A stretch of 64,000 nt of DNA, from NCBI RefSeq assembly GCF_900167945.1, contig NZ_FUZA01000005.1, forward strand, positions 329,816-393,815, written 5' to 3'. The position numbers were made by a program, and so were the translations under genes. The notes beneath the pieces were generated by a model that worked only from the letters and a program-made list of their open reading frames with translations, did not search any database and was not told the origin of the DNA. The stretch's first letter is position 1, and every line of letters starts with the position of its first letter. Shown here piece by piece: positions 16,119 through 23,765 of this stretch. This DNA is from Dyadobacter psychrophilus. Lineage in GTDB: Bacteria > Bacteroidota > Bacteroidia > Cytophagales > Spirosomataceae.

Positions 16119-17348
16119 ATGTTGAATAAGATCATTGAGAGCTACCGCGTTTCATTCAGTGGCCTGAGCAGGGAAACCTGGTTGCTTAGTCTGGTCATTC
16201 TGATAAACCGGTGCGGCTATATGGCGGTGCCGTTCATGAGTATGTACATTACGCAAAGCCTGCACAGGAGCATTGCCGATGCGGGTTTGATCATCACATT
16301 GTTTGGGGTCGGGTCGGTCCTGGGCGGAATGGCGGGCGGTTATCTAACCGACTTCTGGGGTTTCAGGCCTGTACAGATTTTTTCTCTGCTGGTCAGCGGA
16401 CTTTTTTTCGTTCTGTTCGGACTGGTTACCAATTTTACGGGACTTTGTTTTCTGATCGTGTTACTCAGCTTTTTTGTAGAAGCATTCAAACCCGCCAATA
16501 GCACGGCCGTTGCGGCTTATTCTGCACCCGAGAACCTGACGCGCTCGTATACATTAAACCGCCTGGCTATGAACATAGGCTTTGGTTTTGGCACCTCGGT
16601 AGGAGGGATCCTGGCCGCGATAAATTACAGTTTGCTGTTCTGGGTTGACGGCATTGTATATGCTTTTGCAGGTGCGTTAATTATGTTCTTGCTTCCCGGC
16701 GCAAAGACGGTTCCGCAGTCCGGCAATGTGCATACGCCGGAAACGGTAGCGGCGCCGGCGGCAGGGCAATCGCCATGGAAAGACGCTCTTTTTGTCCGTT
16801 TTCTGGCAATTATTATGCTGTATATGATCTGTTTTATCCTGCTTTTCAGACTGGTCCCGGTATATTGGAAAGAGGAAATGCACATTGGAGAATCCACCAT
16901 TGGTATATTGCTGGGCATGAATGGCATCATCATTGCGCTGTTCGAGATGATCCTGATTCAGAACCTGGCAAACCGTCGGCCGGATTCGTACTATATGGTT
17001 GCCGGGACGATTTTTAGCGCATTCGCTTTCAGTATGTTGGTAGTGCCTGCGATAGCGCCTGTCATTCTTGCAGCAGCTGCTGTCATTCTTTTTACGATTG
17101 GCGAAATGCTTGCATTGCCTTATATCAGCACATTTGTAATGAGCCGGGCTTCGGTATTCAATAGAGGTAAATATTCGGCAGCTTACTCCGTTTCACAATC
17201 CGTTGCACAAATTATCGGCCCGGCTGCCGGCGGTTACATTGCGGCACATTGGGGATATAACGTCTTGTGGGTAACGCTGGTCGTGCTAAGCTTTTCGTGC
17301 GCGTTCGGCTTCAAAACGCTTTTCCAGGGGAAGATGGGGCTGGGTTAA
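16119..17348 (+). CDS. MFS transporter
   Basis: 409 residues with about 12 predicted membrane segments and a central hydrophilic loop (GAKTVPQSGNVHTPETVAAP, about 198-218) between two six-helix halves. The N-terminal GSVLGGMAGGYLTDFWGFRP matches the loop 2-3 signature of drug:H+ antiporter-type MFS proteins, suggesting efflux of a small compound. The cargo is unknown. It follows the MocR gene by 22 bases and is likely cotranscribed. Its 3' end overlaps the convergent Xre gene by four bases. Confidence 0.85.
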   Translation: MLNKIIESYRVSFSGLSRETWLLSLVILINRCGYMAVPFMSMYITQSLHRSIADAGLIITLFGVGSVLGGMAGGYLTDFWGFRPVQIFSLLVSGLFFVLFGLVTNFTGLCFLIVLLSFFVEAFKPANSTAVAAYSAPENLTRSYTLNRLAMNIGFGFGTSVGGILAAINYSLLFWVDGIVYAFAGALIMFLLPGAKTVPQSGNVHTPETVAAPAAGQSPWKDALFVRFLAIIMLYMICFILLFRLVPVYWKEEMHIGESTIGILLGMNGIIIALFEMILIQNLANRRPDSYYMVAGTIFSAFAFSMLVVPAIAPVILAAAAVILFTIGEMLALPYISTFVMSRASVFNRGKYSAAYSVSQSVAQIIGPAAGGYIAAHWGYNVLWVTLVVLSFSCAFGFKTLFQGKMGLG

Positions 17349-17704
17349 GCCTCATTTTCTTCACCCGCTTTTTTCGATTGCTCCAATAAATCGAGCAACT
17401 CTTTATTTTTCTCGGCTTCTCTTTCCAATGCTTTTTTCTGAAGTTCGATCAGGTCATCCTTTTTTACCATCACGTAATTTTCCTGCGGCTCTTCAAACTG
17501 CGGCGCTTCGCCGATCAGGTAAGCTGCGGTGGTGCTGAATAGTTCGGCCAGTTTTTTAAACTCTGCAATGGAAGGTTCGTTTTTATTCGTTTCCCAATTT
17601 GAAATAGTGCCCTTTCCTTTTTTGGCCATGATTACTGCGAGCTGCTCTTGACTCAAACCTAATTTTTCGCGACCCTGCTTAATTCTTTTGCCAATACTAA
17701 CCAT
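17345..17704 (-). CDS. Xre family helix-turn-helix regulator with C-terminal coiled coil
   Basis: 119 residues. A Cro/CI-type HTH occupies about 4-65 (IGKRIKQGREKLGLSQEQLA, KGTISNWETNKNEPS, LAELFSTTAAYLIGE). The C-terminal 50 residues (about 75-119) are strongly charged and helical (ELQKKALEREAEKNKELLD), probably a dimerisation coiled coil. It has no peptidase or sensor domain, so it is a simple repressor-like protein. A short palindrome sits 12-21 bases before its start codon, and the gene at 17833 is divergent, making it the likely target. Confidence 0.85.
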   Translation of the reverse strand: MVSIGKRIKQGREKLGLSQEQLAVIMAKKGKGTISNWETNKNEPSIAEFKKLAELFSTTAAYLIGEAPQFEEPQENYVMVKKDDLIELQKKALEREAEKNKELLDLLEQSKKAGEENEA

Positions 17705-17715
17705 TAATTTATATT

Positions 17716-17725
17716 TTAGTGCTAA
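17716..17725. promoter_or_regulatory. Short palindrome TTAGTGCTAA before the Xre gene
   Basis: TTAG-TG-CTAA lies between the start of the Xre gene (17704) and the divergent promoter at 17730-17761. The position suits an Xre operator, but a ten-base palindrome in AT-rich DNA can occur by chance. Confidence 0.35.
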
Positions 17726-17729
17726 TTAA

Positions 17730-17761
17730 TTTGATCTTGATATAATTTTATTGTACTTTTG
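17730..17761 (+). promoter_or_regulatory. Promoter TTTG-N20-TACTTTTG for the 17833 gene
   Basis: Exact Bacteroidota -33 (TTTG, 17730-17733) and -7 (TACTTTTG, 17754-17761) elements are separated by 20 bases. The ATG at 17833 is 71 bases downstream. Confidence 0.55.
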
Positions 17762-17832
17762 TATATCGGTTTTCGTAATGCACAAATTACAAAAAAGCCT
17801 TTAATTCTTCTCACACATTATCTTAGTAACAA

Positions 17833-18111
17833 ATGGAAAAACAACAAACCCGGGTGAAGGAGTATGGTTGCATGACAATCAAAGAGCGCCTGCTCCTCCG
17901 ATTTATCAAGTCCAGAAATGTTGTTGGTAAAAACTGGCGGGGCGTGCTTGCCTCCAGAGATCCTTTCTTCAACACCAAACTGGGCGGAGATTATCTAACC
18001 TCAGTCGCCCAGGCGGTGTCGGACAGCAGTCGTGGCAATGTTGACCGCATTGAACGCGTTACTGTTGCGCTCGAAAAAATTGCCGGTATCAAGCCGGTCG
18101 CCGTAGTGTAG
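17833..18111 (+). CDS. Hypothetical small basic protein
   Basis: 92 residues, basic N-terminal half (TIKERLLLRFIKSRNVVGKN) and a C-terminal helix (RGNVDRIERVTVALEKIAGI). I do not recognise the family. The sequence VAQAVSDSSRGNVDRIERV could pack like a small HTH protein, but I cannot show it. It is driven from its own promoter, divergent from an Xre regulator, and convergent with a cupin gene. No signal peptide or membrane segment. Confidence 0.6.
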   Translation: MEKQQTRVKEYGCMTIKERLLLRFIKSRNVVGKNWRGVLASRDPFFNTKLGGDYLTSVAQAVSDSSRGNVDRIERVTVALEKIAGIKPVAVV

Positions 18112-18120
18112 TAACAGCCG

Positions 18121-18477
18121 TTACTTCAACTCCGTAGTAATGAATTCCAGAATGCCGGTGCCGGTATTTTTTAAATCATGAATGGAACTGCCCTGCTCAA
18201 TAATATTTTGAAAAGAGGTCTGCCCTTTTTTGAATGTGAAACTTACCTGGCTACCGTCTTCCTGGTTGGAAACACCTTGCCCATCCTGTAAAACAGTCCA
18301 GAAATAATCGTAGTTGTGACGATGATAATGGATGCGTTCGCCGGGTTGCAGGCAAATGTGCCACACTTTTACCTTGTCATTCTCAAAAAGCAAAGTGTCG
18401 CCAACTGACTGATTCTGTGTATTCTCTTCAAGTTCCTCCCGAAGTTGTTCAGGAGATAATGCATCGGTTCTGGACAT
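18121..18477 (-). CDS. Small cupin-domain protein
   Basis: 118 residues with one cupin barrel. The metal-binding motif region reads GERIHYHRHNYDYFWTVL, with the HxH histidines and a following acidic/aromatic position, and a later glycine turn with a histidine (GSSIHDLKNTGTG). It is most like the cupin_2 type sugar-binding or regulatory proteins; the ligand is not predictable. It is on the same strand as the TonB receptor 105 bases upstream, but a structured hairpin lies between them, so independent transcription is likely. Confidence 0.75.
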   Translation of the reverse strand: MSRTDALSPEQLREELEENTQNQSVGDTLLFENDKVKVWHICLQPGERIHYHRHNYDYFWTVLQDGQGVSNQEDGSQVSFTFKKGQTSFQNIIEQGSSIHDLKNTGTGILEFITTELK

Positions 18478-18531
18478 TTTTCTTCGCAGTTTGGTTGATT
18501 GTTGTTGCTATTCCAATGTTCTTTTGGAATT

Positions 18532-18586
18532 GTAAAAAGGGCTTTGGCTTAAAAAATTACTCTTTTAACCAATAGCGGCTTTTTAC
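18532..18586 (-). terminator. Large hairpin after the TonB receptor gene, probable terminator
   Basis: Outer arms GTAAAAAG (18532-18539) and CTTTTTAC (18579-18586) enclose an inner stem TTGG-c-TTAAAA / TTTTAA-CCAA. The structure overlaps the receptor stop codon (18583-18585) and would end the metal operon before the cupin gene. Confidence 0.45.
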
Positions 18587-20553
18587 AAATTGATTTTTAT
18601 CCCGCCATTAAACACAAAGCCGTCCAGCGGTGCATAAATGTCCCGGAATGTGGGCGTTGCGATGCTTCCTGTGTAAATGTTGTCAAACCGCGTCTGCCGT
18701 GCGTCCAGGAAATTTTCAAAGTTGATATAAATCGAAAATCTCTCCCAAAGCCGCTCCACCATAAAGCCCAGAATCACATATTCCCGGCCAGTTTTACCGT
18801 CGCTAAGTTGCTGTTTGCTAAAATAATATGCTTCCAGTCCGGCTTTCCATTTTTCCTCCACTTCATAAAACAGCACTGAGTTGATCCTGTGTTTGGGTGT
18901 CAGGAAATTTTGCTGATGGCGACCATTTTCGCTTATCCGCGCATCCGTATAAGTGTAACCCAGAAATAATTTAAAATCACTGTAACCGAGTTTCAAATTA
19001 GTTTCCGTTCCGCGAGTGTCGATGTGGCCGTTAATATTCTCAAATCGATAAGCGGCATTGCCGGTTGGTTTGAGGATCAGTGGTTTCGTAATGTACGTGT
19101 AGAAAAACAACTGATTGATACTCAGACTTAACCTATCGTTAAAGAGCATTGTTTGATAATTGACATCCCAGTTACCGCCATAGCTGTGTTCGAGGCGATT
19201 TTTATCTTTATCAATTCCCAAAACGCCCTGATATTGAATACGTTCGCTTTCCTCCGTGAAGATCGTAGGAGCCTTGTAACCCATGCCGCCGCCTATGCGT
19301 GACGTGAGCGCTGGTGAGAGTTTCAGCAACGCAGAAATCCTGGGCAGGAAGGCCAATCCATAATCTATCACATAATCTGCCCGCAAACCGGTTTCAACGT
19401 GCATCCAGTCCGCGGCTTTCCAGGTATTTTGCGCAAATGCACCTAATGTGTTGAGGTTATAGTCACGTTTTGGGCCAGTGATCAGTGCTTTTTCTTTAAA
19501 CTGATCCGTCCATAGGTTTGCCCCCGCTATCCATTCCAATTTGTCGCCGTGATTGGCATAAGATGCTTCGGTAAATGTGGAATATTGCGTTCCATTGAAT
19601 ATGTAGCCAGGCGTCGTCAGCTTCCTGTTGAAATAGCTTACGCTGTTTTTAACAATGAAATGCTCATGCTTACCGAAAATATGATCAAACAAAAATTGTG
19701 TGCTGACACGCTCAGTTTTGTTTTTTTCAAAATACGTGTGGCCGGTCTCGTTTTTGTTTTTGATAAAATGCATATCTCCGCCGATGCGATTTTCAAAAGC
19801 GGTGTTTACACCAAGACTAATGGTCGTGTTCTCGCTGGGATAAACAAAAAAGCGCGGATTGAATGTAAAGCGCTCAAATTTGGGAATGGCCGAAAAGTCA
19901 ATTCCCGCGGGATCATAAGCTGCATTGCGGTTATGGGCGGCGAAGATCGTCGCGCCTGTTTTACCAAACTTTTTGGAATAAAAACCGTTGGCATCGAAGC
20001 CTCCTGCGCTTGTTCCATTCAGGTGGAATTTCAATTCCTGCTCATCTTTTGGCGTTTTGGAGATCAAATTGACGAGTCCGGCGATGGCGCCGCCGCCGTA
20101 CAATGTCGAAGCAGCGCCTTTGATTACCTCCACTTGTTTGAGATCGAGCGGTGGAATTTGCAGCAATCCCAATCCGCTGGACGCTCCGGAATAAAGCGGA
20201 AAACCGTCTTTCAGAATTTGTGTATAACGCCCGTCAAGGCCTTGTATGCGGATGCTGGCATTGGCGCTTGTCGCGGATGTAGTTTGCACCTGAATGCCGG
20301 TGCTTTCGCTCAAAACCATGCGAATGTCGCCAGGTTTCATGTTCGCTTTTTCGTCAAGTTCCTCACCAGCAATGAATTCTACGCGGGTAGGGATGTCTTT
20401 AATCGTCCGCGAGCTGCGGGTGGAAGATATGACAACTTCCTCCATCTCCTGGGTCTTGTCGGTCTGGTAAACAGACGTTGTATCGGTTGTATTTTGTGCC
20501 TGAGTGCGGCCAGCATATAGCATGACCAGCACAAGCAAAGCTATTTTTTGCAT
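18583..20553 (-). CDS. TonB-dependent outer-membrane receptor (metal or metallophore type)
   Basis: 656 residues. Signal peptide MQKIALLVLVMLYAGRTQAQ; TonB-box-like MEEVVISSTR; plug domain about 45-165 with SIRIQGLDGRYTQILKDGFP and VEVIKGAASTLYGGGAIAGL; then a 22-strand barrel ending GFVFNGGIKINL. It lacks the N-terminal carboxypeptidase-like domain of SusC proteins, so it is a classic siderophore/cobalamin/metal-type receptor. It is last in a transcription unit behind a heavy-metal P-type ATPase and a DUF6660 protein, which argues for metal traffic (copper, zinc or cobalt class) rather than sugar uptake. The exact ligand is an inference I cannot settle. Confidence 0.88.
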   Translation of the reverse strand: MQKIALLVLVMLYAGRTQAQNTTDTTSVYQTDKTQEMEEVVISSTRSSRTIKDIPTRVEFIAGEELDEKANMKPGDIRMVLSESTGIQVQTTSATSANASIRIQGLDGRYTQILKDGFPLYSGASSGLGLLQIPPLDLKQVEVIKGAASTLYGGGAIAGLVNLISKTPKDEQELKFHLNGTSAGGFDANGFYSKKFGKTGATIFAAHNRNAAYDPAGIDFSAIPKFERFTFNPRFFVYPSENTTISLGVNTAFENRIGGDMHFIKNKNETGHTYFEKNKTERVSTQFLFDHIFGKHEHFIVKNSVSYFNRKLTTPGYIFNGTQYSTFTEASYANHGDKLEWIAGANLWTDQFKEKALITGPKRDYNLNTLGAFAQNTWKAADWMHVETGLRADYVIDYGLAFLPRISALLKLSPALTSRIGGGMGYKAPTIFTEESERIQYQGVLGIDKDKNRLEHSYGGNWDVNYQTMLFNDRLSLSINQLFFYTYITKPLILKPTGNAAYRFENINGHIDTRGTETNLKLGYSDFKLFLGYTYTDARISENGRHQQNFLTPKHRINSVLFYEVEEKWKAGLEAYYFSKQQLSDGKTGREYVILGFMVERLWERFSIYINFENFLDARQTRFDNIYTGSIATPTFRDIYAPLDGFVFNGGIKINL

Positions 20554-20598
20554 TGTGGGATTTAAATCGGGATAAATAATTGAAATGTATTTACAGAT

Positions 20599-20919
20599 TT
20601 AGACCAGCTTGGGCGGCTGCCAGATGGAGATAGGAATTATTTCGAAATAGGGATCTTTGTAAAAGGCTGTGCGCACAGACACTGTAAAATGGGGTTTCAC
20701 GGCAAAATGAGGCGTTGCCAGGACATTCAAAACCTGGCCGCAACATGCACAAATGCAAAAAGGGGAGCAGATTTCCGAGTGGTTTTCGTGATCCTGTTGC
20801 GTATTGTTGTCAAAAGCCGTTTCGTATCGTTCGTCATCCATACATTCCACTTCGTCGCCGCAGGGAAGCAGCGCGAGGAGGAGCATATAAGCAGACAATA
20901 TGATCGCCAGAAACTTCAA
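20599..20919 (-). CDS. DUF6660 small Cys/His-rich exported protein
   Basis: 106 residues with an N-terminal hydrophobic segment (MKFLAIILSAYMLLLALLPC) and a Cys/His/acidic centre (HENHSEICSPFCICACCGQV, about 44-63) that could bind soft metal ions. Proteins of this family in Bacteroidota sit beside metal transporters and TonB receptors; no activity is established to my knowledge. It lies 17 bases after the ATPase and 45 before the receptor, clearly within the same operon. I infer a periplasmic metal chaperone or buffer. Confidence 0.75.
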   Translation of the reverse strand: MKFLAIILSAYMLLLALLPCGDEVECMDDERYETAFDNNTQQDHENHSEICSPFCICACCGQVLNVLATPHFAVKPHFTVSVRTAFYKDPYFEIIPISIWQPPKLV

Positions 20920-20936
20920 ATGAATGTTTTGTTAAG

Positions 20937-22958
20937 CTAAATTTTCTTGCCCTGGATTCGGAAAGCATTTAAAATCGCCAGCAAAGCTACACCAACATCC
21001 GCAAAAACCGCTTCCCATAATGTAGCAATTCCGCCTGCACCGAGGATCATCACAAGCACTTTGACGCCCATTGCGGCCGAAATGTTTTGATATACAATGC
21101 TTTTCGTAATTTTCCCGACTTTGATAGCGGATGCAATTTTCAATGGCTGGTCATTTTGAATGACAATGTCGGCCGTTTCAATCGCGACGTCCGAACCCAA
21201 TGCGCCCATAGCAATACCCACATCCGCGAGGGCGATCACAGGTGCATCGTTTACGCCATCGCCTGCGAAGGCAATGTGCTTTCCTTCGGCTTTAAGTTGT
21301 TCTACGATCCGGACTTTGTCCTCCGGTAGCAAATTTCCGTAGCTTCTGCCAATTTGCAGCTGATTAGCAATGTTTGAAACCACAGCTTCCTTATCACCGG
21401 AAAGCATAATTGTCTCAATGCCAAGTTTTTGTAATTCAGAAACGGCTTCCCGTGCATCTTCTTTGATTTCGTCCGCAATGGTAATGTAGCCGGCATAGGA
21501 ACCGTTTACTGCCACGGCCACGATGGTTTCGGCAATGTTGCTAAGGTCTTTTGGATATTGGATTTGAAATTTTTCCAGCAATTTGAGGTTTCCGGCCAGC
21601 AACGAATCTTCACCGACTTTTCCTTTCAACCCATGTCCGGAAATCTCTTCAACTTCGGTTGGTTTTGTTAATGCCAAATCAGATGCATGCGCAACAACTG
21701 CCCTGGCAACCGGGTGTGTTGAATAACTTTCAAGCGAAGCCGTTCGTGAAATGAAATCATTCATATCCAATGCAGTTTCTACTTTCTGAACCTTGAAAAC
21801 CCCTTTGGTCAATGTGCCTGTTTTGTCCGAAACCAATGTGTCGATCTTGGTAATCACGTCCAGGAAATTCGCGCCTTTAACAAGGATCCCGTTGCGCGAA
21901 GCCAACCCGATGCCACCAAAATAGCCCAGCGGGATGGAAATCGTAAGCGCACACGGGCACGCGATCACGAGGAAAACCATGCCGCGATACAGCCATTGAT
22001 CAAACACATAATTATTTACAAAAAAGTAAGGCAGGAGAATGATCAGCACTGCCAGCAGGAAGACAATCGGCGTATAAATCTTAGCTAACCGGCTTATAAG
22101 CAACTGTGTAGGCGCTTTTCGGCCGGTAGCTTCCTGCACCATTTCCAGTATCCGCGAAAGTTTGGAGTCTTTAAAAAGCGCCTTAACCTCAACTTCAACC
22201 GATTTTTCGGTGTTGATCATTCCCGCCAGCACAGTTTCATTCTGGCTTTTTTGATCGGGAACAGATTCGCCCGTCAGTGCCGCTGTATTGAATGTGCCGT
22301 GAAGCGATTTCAAAATGCCGTCCAAGGCAACTTTTTCACCTGCTTTAACCACAATTGTCTCGCCGATAGAAACCGAACCAGGCGCAACCTGGACATCTTT
22401 GCCATCGCGTATGACGGTAACTTGCTCGGGACGAATGTCCAGCAGTGCCTTAATAGAACGTTTGGATCTGCTAACTGCCAGATCCTGAAAAAGCTCGCCG
22501 ATCTCGTAAAAAATCATCACCGCAACACCTTCGCTGAACTCTCCAATGTAGAATGCACCGATCGTTGCAATGGTCATTAAGGTAAATTCATTGAAGAAAT
22601 CGCCACGCATAACGCGCCTGAAAGCGGTTGCAATGGTTTTATTTCCAGCCAAAACATATGCAGCAAGCATCAGGACGATCTCCACATTGCGATTGACCTC
22701 GATCTTCAAGACAAATGTGACAAAAAGGACGCCCAGCAACAGCGCCAGACTAACCCAGAGCATCCAGCGACTCGTCAGCAAACTTTCAGCAGCATTGTTC
22801 CCATGATCGTGTCCGTCGTGGTCGTGGTCATGATCGTGCCCGTCGTGATCTGTGTGGTTGTGTTTGTGCTCTTGTTTCACCAGGATCTGCGTCTCGCCCG
22901 AGCAGCAATCCTTCGCATCATTATTTATGTGGCCTTCACTCGCGCCTGACTTCATCAT
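20937..22958 (-). CDS. Heavy-metal translocating P1B-type ATPase with His-rich N-terminus
   Basis: 673 residues. The N-terminus has a Cys-Cys pair (18-19) and a His/Asp run (about 30-52) in place of the usual CxxC HMA domain. Core motifs: TGESVP (229-234), membrane CPC (334-336, IACPCAL), phosphorylation site Asp378 in DKTGTLTKG, HP motif (STHPVARA) and GDGVNDAPVIALADVGIAMG. This set places it with the Cd/Zn/Co/Pb exporters (ZntA/CadA-like); the His-rich tail favours zinc-type ions. It pumps metal out of the cytoplasm. First gene of the unit with DUF6660 and the TonB receptor; its promoter region carries tandem repeats suited to a metal sensor. Confidence 0.92.
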   Translation of the reverse strand: MMKSGASEGHINNDAKDCCSGETQILVKQEHKHNHTDHDGHDHDHDHDGHDHGNNAAESLLTSRWMLWVSLALLLGVLFVTFVLKIEVNRNVEIVLMLAAYVLAGNKTIATAFRRVMRGDFFNEFTLMTIATIGAFYIGEFSEGVAVMIFYEIGELFQDLAVSRSKRSIKALLDIRPEQVTVIRDGKDVQVAPGSVSIGETIVVKAGEKVALDGILKSLHGTFNTAALTGESVPDQKSQNETVLAGMINTEKSVEVEVKALFKDSKLSRILEMVQEATGRKAPTQLLISRLAKIYTPIVFLLAVLIILLPYFFVNNYVFDQWLYRGMVFLVIACPCALTISIPLGYFGGIGLASRNGILVKGANFLDVITKIDTLVSDKTGTLTKGVFKVQKVETALDMNDFISRTASLESYSTHPVARAVVAHASDLALTKPTEVEEISGHGLKGKVGEDSLLAGNLKLLEKFQIQYPKDLSNIAETIVAVAVNGSYAGYITIADEIKEDAREAVSELQKLGIETIMLSGDKEAVVSNIANQLQIGRSYGNLLPEDKVRIVEQLKAEGKHIAFAGDGVNDAPVIALADVGIAMGALGSDVAIETADIVIQNDQPLKIASAIKVGKITKSIVYQNISAAMGVKVLVMILGAGGIATLWEAVFADVGVALLAILNAFRIQGKKI

Positions 22959-23022
22959 ATGCTAATCAAAAAGGTTATCAATTCGCCGGCATCTCTGTTG
23001 TGTAAGATTCCCGCGGACACGA

Positions 23023-23030
23023 CAAAGATA
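23023..23030 (-). promoter_or_regulatory. Candidate -7 element of the metal operon
   Basis: Minus-strand TATCTTTG matches TAnnTTTG; transcript start near 23017, about 60 bases before the ATPase ATG at 22958. A weak -33 TTG lies inside the tandem repeat at 23031-23050. Confidence 0.5.
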
Positions 23031-23050
23031 GTGCGCAACACTGTGCAACA
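23031..23050. promoter_or_regulatory. Tandem 10-bp repeat in the metal-operon promoter, candidate operator
   Basis: GTGCGCAACA and CTGTGCAACA are adjacent and 8/10 identical, one helical turn apart, in the spacer just upstream of the -7 element. A related perfect inverted repeat TGCAA-N5-TTGCA lies at 23079-23093. Occupancy would block RNA polymerase, as expected for an ArsR- or Fur-type metal sensor; no such regulator is in the window. Confidence 0.4.
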
Positions 23051-23167
23051 GGGTTACAAGTGCTGAAAATCAGGTAATTGCAATAATGTTGCAGGGTTGT
23101 CAGGACTTATATTTGATGTTTGAGAACAAGAGAATTTAGCTGCATTGTGCTGAATTTCAGTTACAAA

Positions 23168-23198
23168 TTTGAATTGTTATAACATTATTATAACTTTG
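23168..23198 (+). promoter_or_regulatory. mazEF promoter with overlapping TTATAAC repeats
   Basis: TTTG (23168-23171), N19, TAACTTTG (23191-23198). TTATAAC occurs twice, at 23177-23183 and 23188-23194, 11 bases apart, the first within the palindrome GTTATAAC. The second copy overlaps the -7, so MazE or MazEF binding there would repress the operon. The ATG is only five bases past the -7. Confidence 0.6.
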
Positions 23199-23202
23199 AT
23201 AT

Positions 23203-23451
23203 ATGTTGGTCAGAGTCCGGAGGATAGGGAACTCCCAGGGAGTTATTCTTTCAAAAAACATGATGGAACAATGCGATATCAAAGACCTGGTCAATGTTGA
23301 GGTCAAAGGTAATGCTATCGTCATCGAACCTGCCACACAAAGCCCGCGCGCGGGTTGGGAACAGCAATTTGAGCTAGCAAAAAGTGGAAGTGAAGACAAT
23401 CTGATGGAGGAATTTTCGAATGACTTTGATGTTTCCGAGTGGACATGGTGA
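23203..23451 (+). CDS. mazE: MazE-like antitoxin (AbrB/SpoVT swapped-hairpin fold)
   Basis: 82 residues. The N-terminal ~45 residues are a classic MazE/AbrB DNA-binding barrel: RVRRIGNSQGVILSKNMMEQ then DLVNVEVKGNAIVIEP. The acidic C-terminal tail (EEFSNDFDVSEWTW) is the part that wraps and inhibits MazF in the family. It overlaps the toxin gene by 13 bases, usual for such pairs. The start at 23203 is required by the domain, although the transcript probably begins at or next to it. Confidence 0.92.
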   Translation: MLVRVRRIGNSQGVILSKNMMEQCDIKDLVNVEVKGNAIVIEPATQSPRAGWEQQFELAKSGSEDNLMEEFSNDFDVSEWTW

Positions 23452-23765
23452 TCAAAAGATTTGAAATCTACTTTGTTTCTCTTGATCCTACCATTGGCAG
23501 CGAAATAAAAAAATCGCGTCCCTGCGTCGTTATTTCGCCGGATGAAATGAACAGGTCTCTCAATACCGTGATCATTGCCCCACTAACATCGGCTATTAAG
23601 AAATATCCTACCCGAATCGGATGCACAGTGGCGGGTAAATCGGGACAGATTGCGCTGGATCAGCTCAGGACAATTGACAAAGCCAGGCTTAGCAAAAAAA
23701 TCGCGATGCTGGATGCTGATACTGCTGATGGCGTGCTGGACATTCTTAGAGCATTATTCGCTTAA
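23439..23765 (+). CDS. mazF: MazF/PemK-like endoribonuclease toxin
   Basis: 108 residues (or 106 from the ATG at 23445). The PemK/MazF fold is clear: FEIYFVSLDPTIGSEIKKSR, PCVVISPDEMNR, NTVIIAPLTSAIKKYPTRI, GQIALDQLRTIDKARLSKKI. It keeps the Arg in KSRPCVVIS and the Thr/Ser in APLTS that form the RNase centre. MazF enzymes cut mRNA at short single-stranded motifs; the specificity here is unknown. It overlaps mazE at its 5' end and the convergent MocR gene by 12 bases at its 3' end. The pair appears intact. Confidence 0.92.
   Translation: MDMVIKRFEIYFVSLDPTIGSEIKKSRPCVVISPDEMNRSLNTVIIAPLTSAIKKYPTRIGCTVAGKSGQIALDQLRTIDKARLSKKIAMLDADTADGVLDILRALFA

Noticed and set aside
19549-20520. Long plus-strand frame (323 residues) opposite the TonB receptor
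   Set aside because: It is fully antisense to a clear receptor with signal peptide, plug and barrel, and its translation is low-complexity with many Cys and no domain.
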